Of a stretch of DNA of 64,000 nucleotides, positions 49,740-62,815 are shown one piece after another. The first letter of the stretch is position 1. Each line of letters begins with the position of its first letter. This DNA comes from Trichobilharzia szidati (taxonomy: Eukaryota; Platyhelminthes; Trematoda; Strigeidida; Schistosomatidae). The notes under the pieces were generated by a model. The model saw only the letters and a program-made list of their open reading frames with translations. It made no database searches and was not told the origin of the DNA. The stretch lies in the NCBI GenBank assembly GCA_944472155.2, contig OX235277.1:21524804-21588803 (forward strand). Reading direction: 5' to 3'. The translations under genes and the position numbers were made by a program.

Positions 49740-52700
49740 TTCAGTTTAACTAATAAGCACAGTTTTCTTCATTTAATTATTTATCTCACAACATTCCTTC
49801 AAATTTGCTTACTACCATCCATCAGAACATGTTGTAGTGCGGCACAAACATGTTCAGTCTTTGATATTCTTTCTCTCTAGTAACAGAAATCAGTTTTGAA
49901 ATAGTGAACGAGCAAGCAGCTGTAGTAACTGAAGTAATTTAGCCACCTGTGGAAATAGGTTAAAATAAAAGTGAAGCGGAGATAAACGCAGGTGACAAGG
50001 CACGGCTGAACGAATGCATCCTCACATAGTACATAATGAATGCGGAATGTATGACAGTATGCTCATGTAGCAAATTCACTTAACTTCTGATGGTAAAGGA
50101 GCAAAAGATGTGTCCTGGTTCAAAAAATCGCTACACATGAATACAAAGAACTTTGAAAAATCACTAATTTAATTACTTATACACCTGTAGTCATCAAACT
50201 AATGCTTAAATAACAAATTCTCACTTATGTTATGTTGAATGAGACTAGTATTCTCCTGCTATATAACAATTACGCATAATTTGTACTGTGCCTTGTTGTG
50301 AAAGTCTTTGTTTGACAAGATGACTACAGCATCAAATATCCCCATGACCGAAGTTCCTCTGGAATTCCAGTCACTATTCTTTATCTGATTTAGTCAATAC
50401 AATATGATTATTTTCATGCATTTTCAATTCATTGTAACTCTGAATCTGTGTCTATAAAAACCGTGCAATTTTGCATCTCTTCAGATCTACTACGTATGTC
50501 TAATTATCAAAAACGTTCAAATATGCATTACATATCGGAATAATATACCAACACTATTCGTTCCATGAAACTTCTCAACTTCTCCAGTTCACTTTGACAA
50601 TAAGTGGAGATCAGTTCTGATAGTGACATTCCTGAGAGTGAAATCTGTTTATCTACTAATTTGGGAGATTAAGAAATCAGATTAAATTGTGCATGTTCTG
50701 CATCATATGGACTACCAATACGATGACAAATTTGTATTTCAACTGGATACCTTGACAACTGAGTGCTTTTCAAAATTAAACTAATAGTCGATTTGCATTT
50801 TTGTGTGGAAATGTTCGAATGTATCATACTTGTGATTTCACCACACTCTCTTTGGGTGTCTCTTTGGTCATCATCTTGTTGTTGCTGCCTTCGCTTAACA
50901 GGAGAAATAAGTAAGTGACATAGTAGCATAGTGATATTAGACTGAAAGAAATTCCATGTTTACAAACTGAGCAAAATCCCTATAATTTTCGAGATGCTGT
51001 TTGAGATTCTTTTATAAACCACAAGCTGATTTAAAATGAATCATTCCTTTGAAATACTTCATCAAGGCATCATCAAAAATATCAAAATCCTCTCAATCAC
51101 TCCAAACAAATCATACAAACTTTGATAAACAATTGACGATTGGTTACTTAATAAATAGATACCATAAAAGTTGTATAACCGGAATATAAAAGAATACACC
51201 TTTTCTTTAAAATGCCTTTCCAGTCACGTCCATTTCAAAAATAGTCACACAGACGCGATTTTCCAGATGTCTCAGATATGGCTAACCAAAAGTTCCAGCC
51301 ACACGATATCCATTTGATATATACCTTGGATTATCCTCATGAAGTAGTGTAAACCAACTTGTTAAGCGAAATTTTTGAATTATGTTTCTCGCTGTTACTA
51401 AGATTTATACGAGTATGCACTTCGCATACTTACAGTTTCAGTCTGAACTTATTAGTAAATGTACAACTATCTTTATCCGCTAATTATCCAGCATGAATTT
51501 TGAAGAAGAATTCGGCATAACGACTTAACACCTTAAATAGTTTAGTTTAAATTTTACCACTCAGTCACATAACTAGACTTCATGTAATTCAGTGTTTTAC
51601 TTTTCGCCAAAAGCAATTATAAACTTTTGTAGAGTTGAATATCTTGATCATTTAAACTTACCATGACAGCTGGAAATACCATTATTTCCCTGAGAAATAC
51701 TTGAATATGTGTAGCTAACTTTAACACTTCATCACCCAACTCGCTTCAGCCAAATACCGTGAGTCATATTTTTGTTTCTTGTTTATTTACAGTTCAGTAT
51801 CTTGAAATGTTCTCATTTCAAAATGAGAGATTTTTGAGCAAACTTCCTTTGCCATTGTGAAGATTTCTAAAAATGTTTTTCTAGAATTATATATCATCAG
51901 CTGCTTTCATATCAGTTTCAAATTATTGAACTAGAATACTTACTTTCAATATATATGTTCTTAACTGCTGTGTTCCCTCATATAACTACAACAGTATTCG
52001 TCTCCACAATAAGCGTTATTTAAATATTTCCATCATAATTCAGCCATTGTCGTTGTACTGACTGGTATTATCGACTCTTTTCTATTCATGTCTTTATTCT
52101 GTATGCAACTTGAAAGTCCCGAATTATGATCAGACAGATTACGTGTTTTCAGTAATTTCTCTCCAAGCTGTGATGATCACATATCACAATTTTTGGGCAA
52201 CGATAATAAATATCAGTGAGATGAATGCAGTTATACTTTATGTGGATTATTAAGTGGATAATATTCAATTAATATTGGTCAGTGGAGCGACTATACAAAC
52301 TTTCCTCGACGAATTGTTTGAGTTTTGAATTAAAAATAGAAATATTTTCCTTATGTCCAAATTTTGTGATAACCTTTGCTATTTAGTGAGTGTGGGAACT
52401 GAATTGAATTTGCAAAGATATCTTCATTGAAACAAATGATTTATCTTTTAGTTAAGCAATACAGAATTTGTGAAATATTATCGTGAATTCTATTAATACC
52501 GATTATTCGCACATTCCTCTATTTTCAATATTAAAAATGATGCACTGCATGACTTTCACATAAGGAATTCTGATGACGTTGTTTTCACCGCATACACGAG
52601 GGAATATTTGTGCATGGTTATGTGATTTGGCACAAGAAAAGATCGTGAGGGATTTGACTTCATAAAAAGTTGTAAATTCATAATAATTACTTATCTGTGG

Positions 52701-53082
52701 TACATTATTTGTCAATATTCATCTTCTATTTATAGTTGAACGTGAGTTGATAACTTGCTGAAATCTCTTTGGAACCATTTATGACAGTATCAGTGTAACG
52801 AATTCAGAATCATTTGGAAAATGATACTCACTATGACAATCATTTGGAGTTATATGCACTGGTGATGAGCTAAATATAATGTGCAAAGGTTGACGATACT
52901 ACCATGTTGATTGAACCTCAGTGGACTGAACAGAGAGATGAGTTTCAAACTTCAAGTATTACTTTGACCTGAAAAACAACAGTATCAAACCCTAACTGGG
53001 AAAGATAAGATTCAAGGTGTTTGCTGAAACTGCCACAGTTTGACAAAGTTCAGTGTTTACAGCGGAATAAAATATTCTCAAA
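49740..53082. other. Long tract without recognisable gene
   Basis: AT-rich, with no motif, repeat or exon-like frame that I can support. Confidence 0.5.
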
Positions 53083-53150
53083 TGCTCATATGATTATGAG
53101 TAATAGTTTGTGCTGAAAACGTCATCAGTTATTATTATCGTACAACACTG
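53083..53150 (-). repeat. Dispersed hairpin repeat, copy 4
   Basis: Minus-strand member: CATATGATTATGAGTAATAG, then AACGTCATCAGTTATTATTA. Confidence 0.6.
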
Positions 53151-54260
53151 AGAAATATGCTTCTCAATAAAAGATGCCCAATGGAAAATTTGTGGCCACT
53201 TCTACATGCTATTTTCTCGAAACCCCTTTTAGCAGAGAAGTTTTTGAAAGCCCTCTCTTTGAAGTTTCACTGTCTGGCATGTAATACCGCTTGAAATTTA
53301 CTACAGCATAAGTCTGATCCATTCACATTTCACCACACACATCTGCTGAGCAAGTGGATATTGCATGGTTCTCTGTGCTGCTACACACCCTTTTAGAAAC
53401 AGTCACCTTTTTCCTAACACGGACTGAAGGTTGCTGTTGATGAAATTATTGAGCAGTTCGCAGAAAATTTTCACGGTGGCGTGAAAATTCTGTGAACAAC
53501 ATGGAATCATAGACTCGACATAAAGGTTTCAAATTCGTCCCTATTTTCCTGTGACAAATGTGGTTGACATGCGTACTGGTTTCAGGGTATTGAATGCATA
53601 TTTTGCTTTACTGACTAAGTCTGTGCTGGATATGATATCCCTATCTGTGATACCCATATTAGTATTGAGTATGCCCAGTTACATGCGCAAAAGAGACTTC
53701 TTTCAAAATTCTGCCATTCGATGGGCATTATTGCTTGTTGTCAGTAGTAGGTTATTTGCACAACGCTGGACTCTCCGTGTTCATCTGGTGTGCTCTCCTC
53801 CATACCATTCTTGAGGGAAATTACCAATTCCTTTGTCTAAACAGCTTTGTTTCAACTACAAGCGGCATGGATGTGGATGCTGCTGGGGCCGAAGAAAGAT
53901 GAGACTCTGAAACTATTGGAGAAACAATCTGCACTAAGCATAATGAACAACATATGGATTTTCAAAACTAATTTTGTGTCAGTTGTTGTGTGTGCTTCAC
54001 AGACGTCGTGCGTCACCAGAGGCATTTCCAACAAGCATCGGACTTTTGTCAACAGTGGCATTCACACCGTACTCAAGACGAGATGACTGAACAGAAAGGA
54101 TTAACAACTCAGTCAACCAGAAAACAAAGATACTGTCGCGCGAGAGTCACCGACTAAACTAGGTTTGTATCAGGCGTCCGCTAAAGTGAACACTGAGTGG
54201 CACGACACATCACTGGTGTAACCCTGATAGGAAATGACGATCCAGTCCAGTCACTGTCGC
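53151..54260. other. Unassigned GC-richer block with open frames
   Basis: The composition is visibly richer in G and C than the surroundings. Plus-strand frames at 53551-53814 (87 codons, hydrophobic N-terminal half) and 53847-54086 (79 codons, with LLGPKKDETLKLLEKQ) follow each other closely, and a third stretch reads on to about 54220 after a stop. This is the look of a decayed mobile element, but I recognise no reverse transcriptase, integrase or transposase motif. Confidence 0.3.
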
Positions 54261-56005
54261 TACTCTGTCCTTCTGTCCAGCCAATAAATTGACAAATTCG
54301 TAGTTGCCTCCCTTAATTTATCTGATATCCAGCTTAGTGTTATATAAATGCCAATTATTTTTCTCTTACTCATGCTTTCGAAATGCAATATGATATTATT
54401 ATTTTGACTTAATTTAAAGTATTTCTGAACATGATGAAGAATTTGTCGAAAAGAATATTTATTTTTCAATAATCATTCTCTTAAATTTCTCAATTGTCAT
54501 CTTCGATGAATTCATACAGATAAGTATAGGTTGTCACAATGTCCATAGGTGTTTCTGGATTTCAGCTATCAGAAGTTGTATAAATGACGATATCTGTGAG
54601 TATCTAGCTGAACAGTGCTTATTTCACATATATTGCTTACTTTCAAACTCACATACAGTTGTAAGTGCTATCTTATCTCTAGCTTGTTGTGCTTGAGGTT
54701 TCTCACTGTTTTCTTCAGTGCGTTGTACATCGTACACAGCTTTTTCTACTGTCGCTCATGACTTCACTTCTTTGCCTTCTGCTTCTCTCCTACATGAAAT
54801 CTTGGTTATCCGCAGCGATCCATTTCTCGTTGATACCCTGGTAATCTTGATGATATCGTGGAATAAGCTTACTTTTTATTAAATTTCACATTTAATCAGA
54901 GGAATTAAGTAAGTCTGAATTTTGAATCAATAAAATAAACAGCAATCAACAAAGATCTAAGAAAAAGATTAATGAGTATTCAGAAAGTAAAATAAAAGTA
55001 CCTCAATTAACATTTAAAATATGAATTTTATCGTAGCTGAAATAAATTTCAGCACTTCCTTTATACTAAGAAAATCCAAACTTGTGCGAATAGACCATAC
55101 TTAATAGAGTCTGGTTGCTTTAAATTGAATGGGCACGAAAAGTGCTGAAATAAATTCGAAAATTAAAGCATCCAAGATTAATCAAGTCATGTCTACTCGT
55201 AAAGTTGAATACTCAAAATTCTCAATGCCAGCAAGTTGTATGACAATCATGAACGTTTTGATAACATTCTGAGTAGTTATTTAGCCTAATTCATAATGAT
55301 GAATATTATTTTTATGCCCATGATGAGTTGTCATACAACTTTAAATCATCGATCAGAAAAAGTTTCCCAATTCGGGATCATTGACAATCTCAAAGCTCAT
55401 CTACTTCCACAGTGTATTCGGATATGAGACTAAGTCCGACAGTCCTCGATTTATATTTATAAAGAAAAGTGATGGATGATAATGACTTGGATTAATTCCT
55501 TTATCAATTCATTCAATTCTCTACTACAAAATGAACTCATAACTTAGTTTATTTTAAATGTTATTGTCTATTGTAATCTAAGTGAATAAATGTAAGTTGT
55601 TTCTGAATCTTCCACGTGTTTTGTTGCAGTGATTCTGACAGAATATTTATACGGATCTTTTTAACAAATTATTGTTTAGTCTATCGAAATAAATGTATAT
55701 AATGCTGGGAAGTTAGTACATTTCGATACATGGTGTTTTAATATTCGTGGAGTGGTGATAGGCTTTCGTTATTTTATTAAACTCAAGTCGACCTCAATAT
55801 GTTCAGTTAATTGCGTCCTAAGAAGTTTCGGAAAATCAAAGACTGAATAGCCAGAAACGTATATTTATTGACTGTGAACATTATCGACTGAATAATGACG
55901 TTGAGTAATAGTGTGCACTTTAAAGAAACATTGGTGAGAAGTCTGTCATAATGGCATGAAGTATGCACCACAAAGTAGTGAAATGTTCACTTGTGGATAA
56001 ACTCA
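54261..56005. other. No gene recognised
   Basis: Featureless AT-rich DNA. Confidence 0.5.
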
Positions 56006-56078
56006 CAGTGTTATACAGTATTATTTACTGATGACGTTTTGAGCACCATTTATTGGTCATTATCATATCAATTAGTGA
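56006..56078 (+). repeat. Dispersed hairpin repeat, copy 5
   Basis: ACTGATGACGTTTTGAGCAC followed by the hairpin ACCATTTATTGGT and ATTATCATATCA. Confidence 0.65.
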
Positions 56079-56229
56079 AATACTGATATAGCGATAAGAA
56101 ACTGTCATTGGCGTGACAATCTTAGCTAATTCAGTAATTACTTTAGGTAGAAATGGTTTCAAAAACTAGAACTAAATTATCATTATCGGTGAAGTGAACG
56201 AACAGCCTGATTAATCATAAATGTGATCA

Positions 56230-56725
56230 CACAAAAAGAGTAAGATTTTGATTTGACACTAGTAACTAGTGTGATGCGTCTAGTCCTCTCTTTGGTGCAG
56301 ACTGAATTCTATCAGTCAGGTTGTAATGTGGCCACCATTCTAGGTAGCTCGCCATCACGGTGTACATTGTTTGTGATGATATTAGATGGTTGAAGGCAAT
56401 CGGAAGGAAGCCTTGCACCTAGGTTTCCTGCTAGTTGGCACTCGTCGGCAAGGCGTATCTGCAACCTTGAAGGAACTCATGTCCCTTCTGAGATTCGAAC
56501 CCGCGTCACCTAGTGCTGCAGTCACAGACGTTACCACTGAGCTATTCGGGTGGTAACGTCTGTGACTGCAGCACTAGGTGACGCGGGTTCGAATCTCAGA
56601 AGGGACATGAGTTCCTTCAAGGTTGCAGATACGCCTTGCCGACGAGTGCCAACTAGCAGGAAACCTAGGTGCAAGGCTTCCTTCCGATTGCCTTCAACCA
56701 TCTAATATCATCACAAAAAGAGTAA
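56230..56725 (-). mobile_element. SINE insertion folded into a perfect palindrome
   Basis: A 14-bp direct repeat, CACAAAAAGAGTAA, stands at 56230-56243 and 56712-56725 as a target-site duplication. Within it, the minus strand from 56550 down to 56244 is a tRNA-headed SINE: A box TAGCTCAGTGGTAACG, B box GGGTTCGAATCTC (56490-56502), and a 3' end near GTGTCAAATCAAAATC. Bases 56551-56715 repeat its 5' 165 bases inverted. The two arms (56372-56536 and 56551-56715) look identical, with a 14-nt loop. The head differs from the other SINEs here. The frame at 56623-56829 crosses the arm and is incidental. Confidence 0.85.
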
Positions 56726-59594
56726 TGAATGATAAAGAAGTGAGCAATTTATATTTCATCATGAAATCGAACTTAGCAACTAGAGCAGATGAAGATACAC
56801 GGAATTTTTTTGAATATGAACACCTTTAATTAACAATATCAAAAACTTTCCACTGACTTGATAGTACCCACATATGAATAATGCCTCACATAATTTTTAC
56901 CTAATGTTCAACAGAGAAACTCCGCGGGAAATTCTCACCACAAACAACAGTTGCCGCTCATTTGTCATGATATCATTGTCGTCACAGGAGTATTTAATGT
57001 CTTTTAATTGAAATCAACAATTAGAAAAGTGAATCTTAGTTGAATGAGAACCGCGTTTGAAATGTATGCGTGTTATTTATTGAATAGTAACCAGAGAACT
57101 ATCCCGTTGTTGAGTAACCACACAAGCATGATTCGAGCTAAATGTTTAATATTTGACATGATTTGTCAACTGCACACCTAAAGTATAATAGTTGAAGATA
57201 ATCAGACATAATTATTTGCCGAATATCATGTCGAATAAATCAGACAACGAAAGTAAGTTTTTGTTGAAATTGTATTTTGTTATTTTCGCTTTAAATAAAA
57301 CCAGTCAAATGAACGCAATCCTTTTATCATTGATCTTCAAATGGCTCAAACACAATAATTAATTATTCCTCCGTAAATGAAATAAACAACGATACAAATC
57401 AGAATCTGTAAAGTTTTCTCTTACTGCGTTGTCTACAGGAAATCCTAATTCCCTTAATACAAGTCAGTATTTCACAGGTGACGGTTAGACTCTATATCCG
57501 TCATCAGTCTGTTCAAAACACCGCATTAATTGTAGTCAATTAGAATAGTTTGATTATCTGAATATATGCTGTGGTAAAAAATGAAACAGGATTAAAGAGA
57601 AATGTTCAGAATCAGGAACATCGTATGCATTGACAATCCATCTGCTCACCGTATTTCCCTTTAAATTACATAGTTAATTAACTTCTATTGTCTTCTCAGT
57701 AAAAGAGCATATCACTCACAACGCTAGGCTGGAAAACAAGTTCGTACACATACATACATATCTATCAATCTTATTTTATGCTAACATATGCACACATTTA
57801 TGTATATATAAACACATATCTAAAGTCAGGACATAAACAACTAGGAAGTTATATGATTTGAAGCTAGTGCAATTAGAACATACATGAAGATAACATAACT
57901 CTTCTCAAAGTCTAAATTATGAGTAAAAACATCGTCTGAAGTTGTAGTTGAGACAAACATTTTCTGAATTCAAGTTACCTCATGTAAGTAATATTTTACT
58001 GGACGGTACAAAAATATGTAATATTTTTTGTTGATACATGGAGCATATTCAATATAACTGGTCATGTGGCTTTTGACAAAGCGAACAGTTTAATACGCTG
58101 TCTCCCCTGTACAACAGTATGTAATAAATGAAATTTATGACTTTTCCCTAATGACATTTGCTAACGAATGGATGTTCAACCATAGTTGAATTGTATGTGT
58201 AGTTCAATATTTGAACACTTGTCGTCACGACCAATATGAATAATACGCGTTCGTGATAATCATTCAGACTAAACCAAATATATTCCTGTTATGTGTCTTT
58301 TACGAAGGATGTTCTGGTGTATTCACTGGAAAGTATGTTCATTTGAAAAGTACCTACCATTTGAGGATCGAAATGAGAAGCCGCGCCCAAATCTTACTTT
58401 TGGTAATTGCGGAATAGAGTAAACATTCGTGACACCCTTTTATGACCTGAAGTACTCCAATTGATGAAAAATGTAATATGGCTGATTGTTATATATACGT
58501 ATATATATTTATTTATTTATTTCCCGTTCAACTGGATATATGACAAAGTGAAACTGTATATTTAACTGGATGAAATAACAACCTTAATTAAAAATATATT
58601 TTCCTACTAATTAATTTTGATAATAAAGTATTTATGATGTTACATATTGCCACAGTGCTACTGTTTCATACAGGCGTTAATGAAATGTGCATACACAATG
58701 ACATCAGTATTTGATTTGAGCAAAATTTATACATTTGGTTACAATAGACGACTGACTTCCGTTTTGACACATGGGTACATTCAGATATTTACGGTGAGTT
58801 GTATAGTCAATTAAAATATGTTGATTGCATGCTAGAACGCCATAGCCACTTCAATTCATTCATTACGGAAATATAGGACCTTATATTCTAGATTATCTGT
58901 TTTTATTTTCTAAACTTTTCGAAACGTAAAGTTTTTTATCCTGTCATTCATAATGATGTGTCTGTTTAAAGTGTGCTGTCATTGAGCATTGCACATGCAA
59001 CCGGATACCTGTTATTCTCTTCTTCCATTTTATCTACCAACTAAATCACATGTATAAATTTCTCACTTTCTCATCATCCAGTACGTTGTTAGTTCGCAAA
59101 TAAATTGAAGTATCAAAAGATCTACAAAATTTACTTTCAGTCAGTCATCTAGACACTTCGAGGAAGAACACTTTGATGAGTAACAGATGTAAGGAATAAC
59201 AGTACGACTGAAAGACAGAGAAGGCGGATGAAAACAGTTCATAGAATAATGATGGTTCCATCGAAAACGTTTACTGCGCATGAAGTGTGCGTAAGACAGA
59301 AGAACTGCAAACTGATACCTCAAACACGGAGTTTGAAAAAAGCTTCTTTTTGCAATCCTTGCTTGAATGTTATTATGTGACTTTTCTGAAACCCTTGTCG
59401 AATTATATACAAAATTAAGGAGGAATTTTCGTGAGAGTCTGAATTCTTCACTTGATGAAGACAGCACTGTGTACCGGTGTTAGATGAATGTGACTTTGGC
59501 AGAAAAAACAGTGTGCAGATATTTACAATTAAATAGCAGAAGAGGATTCTCAAACTAAGAAGCAACTGATAACAGTCTGGCACAGGAAACTAAG
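56726..59594. other. No gene confirmed
   Basis: Contains a 24-bp start-like stretch (57228-57252, MSNKSDNE ending at GTAAGT), a hairpin at 57478-57504 (TGACGG/CCGTCA arms) and TA/TTTA simple sequence near 58490-58525. Minus frames at 59141-59583 are unrecognised. Confidence 0.4.
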
Positions 59595-60345
59595 TTGATG
59601 AATAGCATTGTTAAATTTCTTCAAAAAATAGCAGATGAACAACCATACACTGTTCTGTATAGATCTACTGCGTATATTCGACATCCTAATGTTCTGAGGA
59701 TTCAGAATAATGATTCGTCAGCAGACGTCATAACCCTACACGCTCATGATGGAAAACCATCGCAATTTTTCCGAAAAATAGGCCAACCACATCAAAAATA
59801 TTATGGAAGTTTTTCTATGGCTAGGCTGATATGCAGCCATTCAGTGAGAAATTCTGGTTGGTATAACGGACAATCAAGTAGGAATTATATCTTCTTGTTT
59901 ATTTGTGAAGATCTCTCCACCTATCGAATGATGAATTCTTTCCCATTTGCTTGAGTAGGTATTCTCTGCTTCTATTTCTCCTCTGCCGTGCTTTTCAAAA
60001 TGAAGATTCATGAGCACCACTTGTCTATTCAAACGGTTTATATGTCTAAAATTTTCAATTTCGAAGGAATCCTACAATAATGACAATTCTGAGAAGTTCA
60101 ATGAAGTGAATGTGAGATTATGTGAAACTTTCTTCAATCGATTTGAACAGAAATCTTCATCTTACAATACAATAACTTCAGCCATTATAAAGCATATTCC
60201 ACAATACTGTGCGAAGTTATTGAGTTTACTGCATACACCCCTTGATCTGGTTTACTCGAGAGTTTACAACGTACAACGGAGTGACGTCAGGAGATATGAA
60301 AGTATTCTGTATAATTTTGCAAAGTTATTTCTCATTGTTTTCTGA
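59595..60345 (+). other. Two unassigned open frames
   Basis: Frames 59595-59954 (119 codons) and 60010-60345 (111 codons) are among the longest plus-strand frames outside retroelements. Their translations have ordinary composition but no motif I know, no repeat-family match in the window, and no clear splice sites. Decayed mobile-element origin is as likely as a gene. Confidence 0.2.
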
Positions 60346-61369
60346 AAAATGCAAAAATAAGATGACAATTTTAAATAATAGGAACATTCTAGAAACGTAA
60401 ATCATTGAAATGAACAGAAGCGATCTCATGATATCAGTTCAAGTGTGGGACAATGACAGTGATCATAAGATGCCGGGAGTAGCTCTTCACTTGCCTTCAT
60501 CAAACAATTTTGAGAAAGAATGATGTACGAATCTCCACTATGAAATGTTGGGACATGTTCATCCATTGTTTGATATTATAATTCATCCTAGGAAATTTTG
60601 CTATTATTGGTAAGCAAAATTTTGTATTGATTCGATGCTTCTTCAAAGGCAATAGATTAATTGAGATATCACAATGAATTGAAATGTCTTCCAAATCAGC
60701 AGTCATTATTCATCGTGTTCAAACTAATGAACTTCACTCACCTGAAAAGTATCTCTTTCATTTTATGGGCAGCTAATTTGCCACATAAATTTAAACAAAA
60801 CTGTGGTAGTCACGTGTCAGAAATTACCACAAAAGTATGTGTCGTAGTAGTAGTATTTGCAAACCGTCATGTCGCGTTTGTGGCTAAGACTGAATTCAGC
60901 AAATATTTTGCTGTTCATTATTACGTCAAATATAATTTTAGACCTTCAGCTAATGATGATGTAGAAGAATAACTGTCAGGAAAATCCCTTTTGATCAATC
61001 CTTTTGTAATATATCTACTCATTCAAATATTTCTACTGAAGTGCGGAATTATCACCCTGTTTTCCCTCAACCTGTGTATGACAAATCGGACGGGTGCCTA
61101 TCTCCATTTTATTAAAGTCTTTTGATGTGAAAAAGACCACAATCCTCGATATTGTATCACACGTAAATAAATGTTGGCAATTTGGTTCTTTTAGTTGGAT
61201 AAATAGTTATTTGCTTAATGTGATGTGTTAGTTCAATAGACAATATACTGTTAAGATAGTGAAGAGCCATAAAGTAGAGGAGTTGCATTAGTAGAAGGAA
61301 GGCAAGATAATAGAGATGAAGATGAAGACAAAGGTGAGTGAGGATTAGAGAGGTTTCGCGTACATTTCG
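60346..61369. other. No gene recognised
   Basis: The 103-codon frame at 60661-60972 (+) has no recognisable motif. Nothing else is seen. Confidence 0.45.
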
Positions 61370-62240
61370 GATTGTGATGGCGATTGTTACTTCTCCGCTG
61401 CCCACACCGTGGAAGTTGGTTGCGTGACCGCAGAGCCCATGGGACAACTGCTTGAGGCCGGTCACACACGGCCTGTTTTTGTTTGTTGTTTTTCATTTGG
61501 TGTGTCTCAGTAGCGTATTTATCACTTCTGCCCTGTGACACGGCAGCAGAAAGCGTGGTCGTTGTTAATCCGGGCCCCGACCGATCCGGCATGATATTTT
61601 GTGATTTATTTGAAGTCATAGGATTGGATTGGGTAACTGCTTTTAGTCTAACCGCTATCCAAACAACCTTTCTGGCATGGTAGGACCTGCAGGAACATAA
61701 GTTTCAGCCAGTATAGCTTGCTGGGTCATTGCGGTGTTCAAGCCCGACCACCACGTCAAGGTAGCAGGTTTCGGTCGGGATGGTTAGGTCACGTGCTGCG
61801 CATGCCTATCCATCGCCTCCCCCGACGGGCATTACTAGCTGACATAGGTGCAGGTTGGAGAAGAGTTAGTGGTGGCCAAACAAAAACATGGCATCAATCC
61901 ATGAAATCCCTGACAGTTAAACTGAGTCAGGTAGGGAGATGCAGACTTCCGGGTTTGGGCCCACCCTCGGGACTCTAAGAATCAATGGCTGGAGACAATA
62001 GGTGACATGGCTCAAAATCGTTGTCAATGGCGCAGATGTATTCAGTCTCTTTAACCTTTCATATTCCTTTCTACCATTACTCATTCTGTTTCACTCTTAT
62101 ACTTATCTAAATTCTATTGATTCTCTTCTCTCATTTTCCTGTCTACCTTTGTGTGCTCTTTGGAACGTGGCAACTCGAACTGCTGCACCTCGGTGCCAAG
62201 TTCTATGTTGAATCCAGCAGTAGCAACAGCAGGTGCTGTT
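61370..62240 (+). mobile_element. Non-LTR retroelement, internally deleted copy
   Basis: A GC-rich island. The right part (about 61690-62054) encodes the C-terminus of a non-LTR protein: GWLGHVLRMPIHRLPRRALL, GGQTKTWHQSMKSL and VGRCRLPG. After a frame change near 61970 come NQWLETIGDMAQNRCQWRRC and a stop at 62052-62054. A 3' untranslated part follows to about 62240. The left part (61370-61690), with CGGGCCCCGACC, looks like 5' sequence of such an element. If so, the whole reverse-transcriptase core has been lost between them. The long minus frames here (61157-61619) are incidental. Confidence 0.6.
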
Positions 62241-62617
62241 AAGATGCCGAATAGGTAAAAATTGACTGTGACCTATCGAGTGAAATATTTTAGCATGCAC
62301 ATTTATTTCAAGTGGAATAACCGTGTTGATCGATAAGTGGTAAACTGCATCCTTATATTCGTATGACTCATTCAGAATTATGATTTTTAGTGGGGCTACA
62401 TTTTACTGTCTCACAAGTTGACTATCGAAGGTTGAGCAGTTCGACAAACAATTACATGGAGTTCCAGATCGCTTCAGAAAATCTCCCTCAAATGGCATGG
62501 TTTACATGTTTATTGTTTTCATTTTATTTTAACAGTCATATCAACCACTGAACAATATTTCTGCTTTTAACTGATTAAAAATGCCCATTAAAATTTTCAA
62601 AAGAATGGACACGGAAC

Positions 62618-62650
62618 AAAGAGTACTCTTTTCGATAAATTCATCATCAG
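62618..62650 (-). ncRNA. Hammerhead-like motif 3' of PLE
   Basis: On the minus strand CTGATGA (box 1, within plus 62641-62650) is followed by nine bases and CGAAA, which runs into the 14-bp perfect palindrome AAAGAGTACTCTTT (62618-62631). It lies 166 nt beyond the stop of the PLE at 62816, in the same orientation, where PLE hammerheads are expected. Stem II is weak, so it is a candidate only. Confidence 0.4.
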
Positions 62651-62815
62651 GTTCTACAATTATATATACATTATATTGAATGAATGAATTAGTCTTATGA
62701 ACAACACTAATGTTTAAATAACATCAAATCATTTATATTGATAAATTACAGCTGGAGAGCATCAACATAAAATAAACTGAATGTCAGAAGAATTAGGAAA
62801 GGTAATAGTACAAAT

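Noticed and set aside
56623..56829. 68-codon frame
   Set aside because: Most of it is the right arm of the SINE palindrome.
57228..57252. Start exon MSNKSDNE ending at GTAAGT
   Set aside because: Only eight codons, no signal peptide, no second exon; chance ATG plus donor is likely.
57478..57504. Hairpin with TGACGG/CCGTCA arms as a hammerhead
   Set aside because: CTGATGA is present on the minus strand, but the GAAA box is not next to the helix.
61251..61619. 122-codon minus frame as a gene
   Set aside because: It lies antisense to the GC-rich end of a non-LTR element, and high GC alone explains the open frame.
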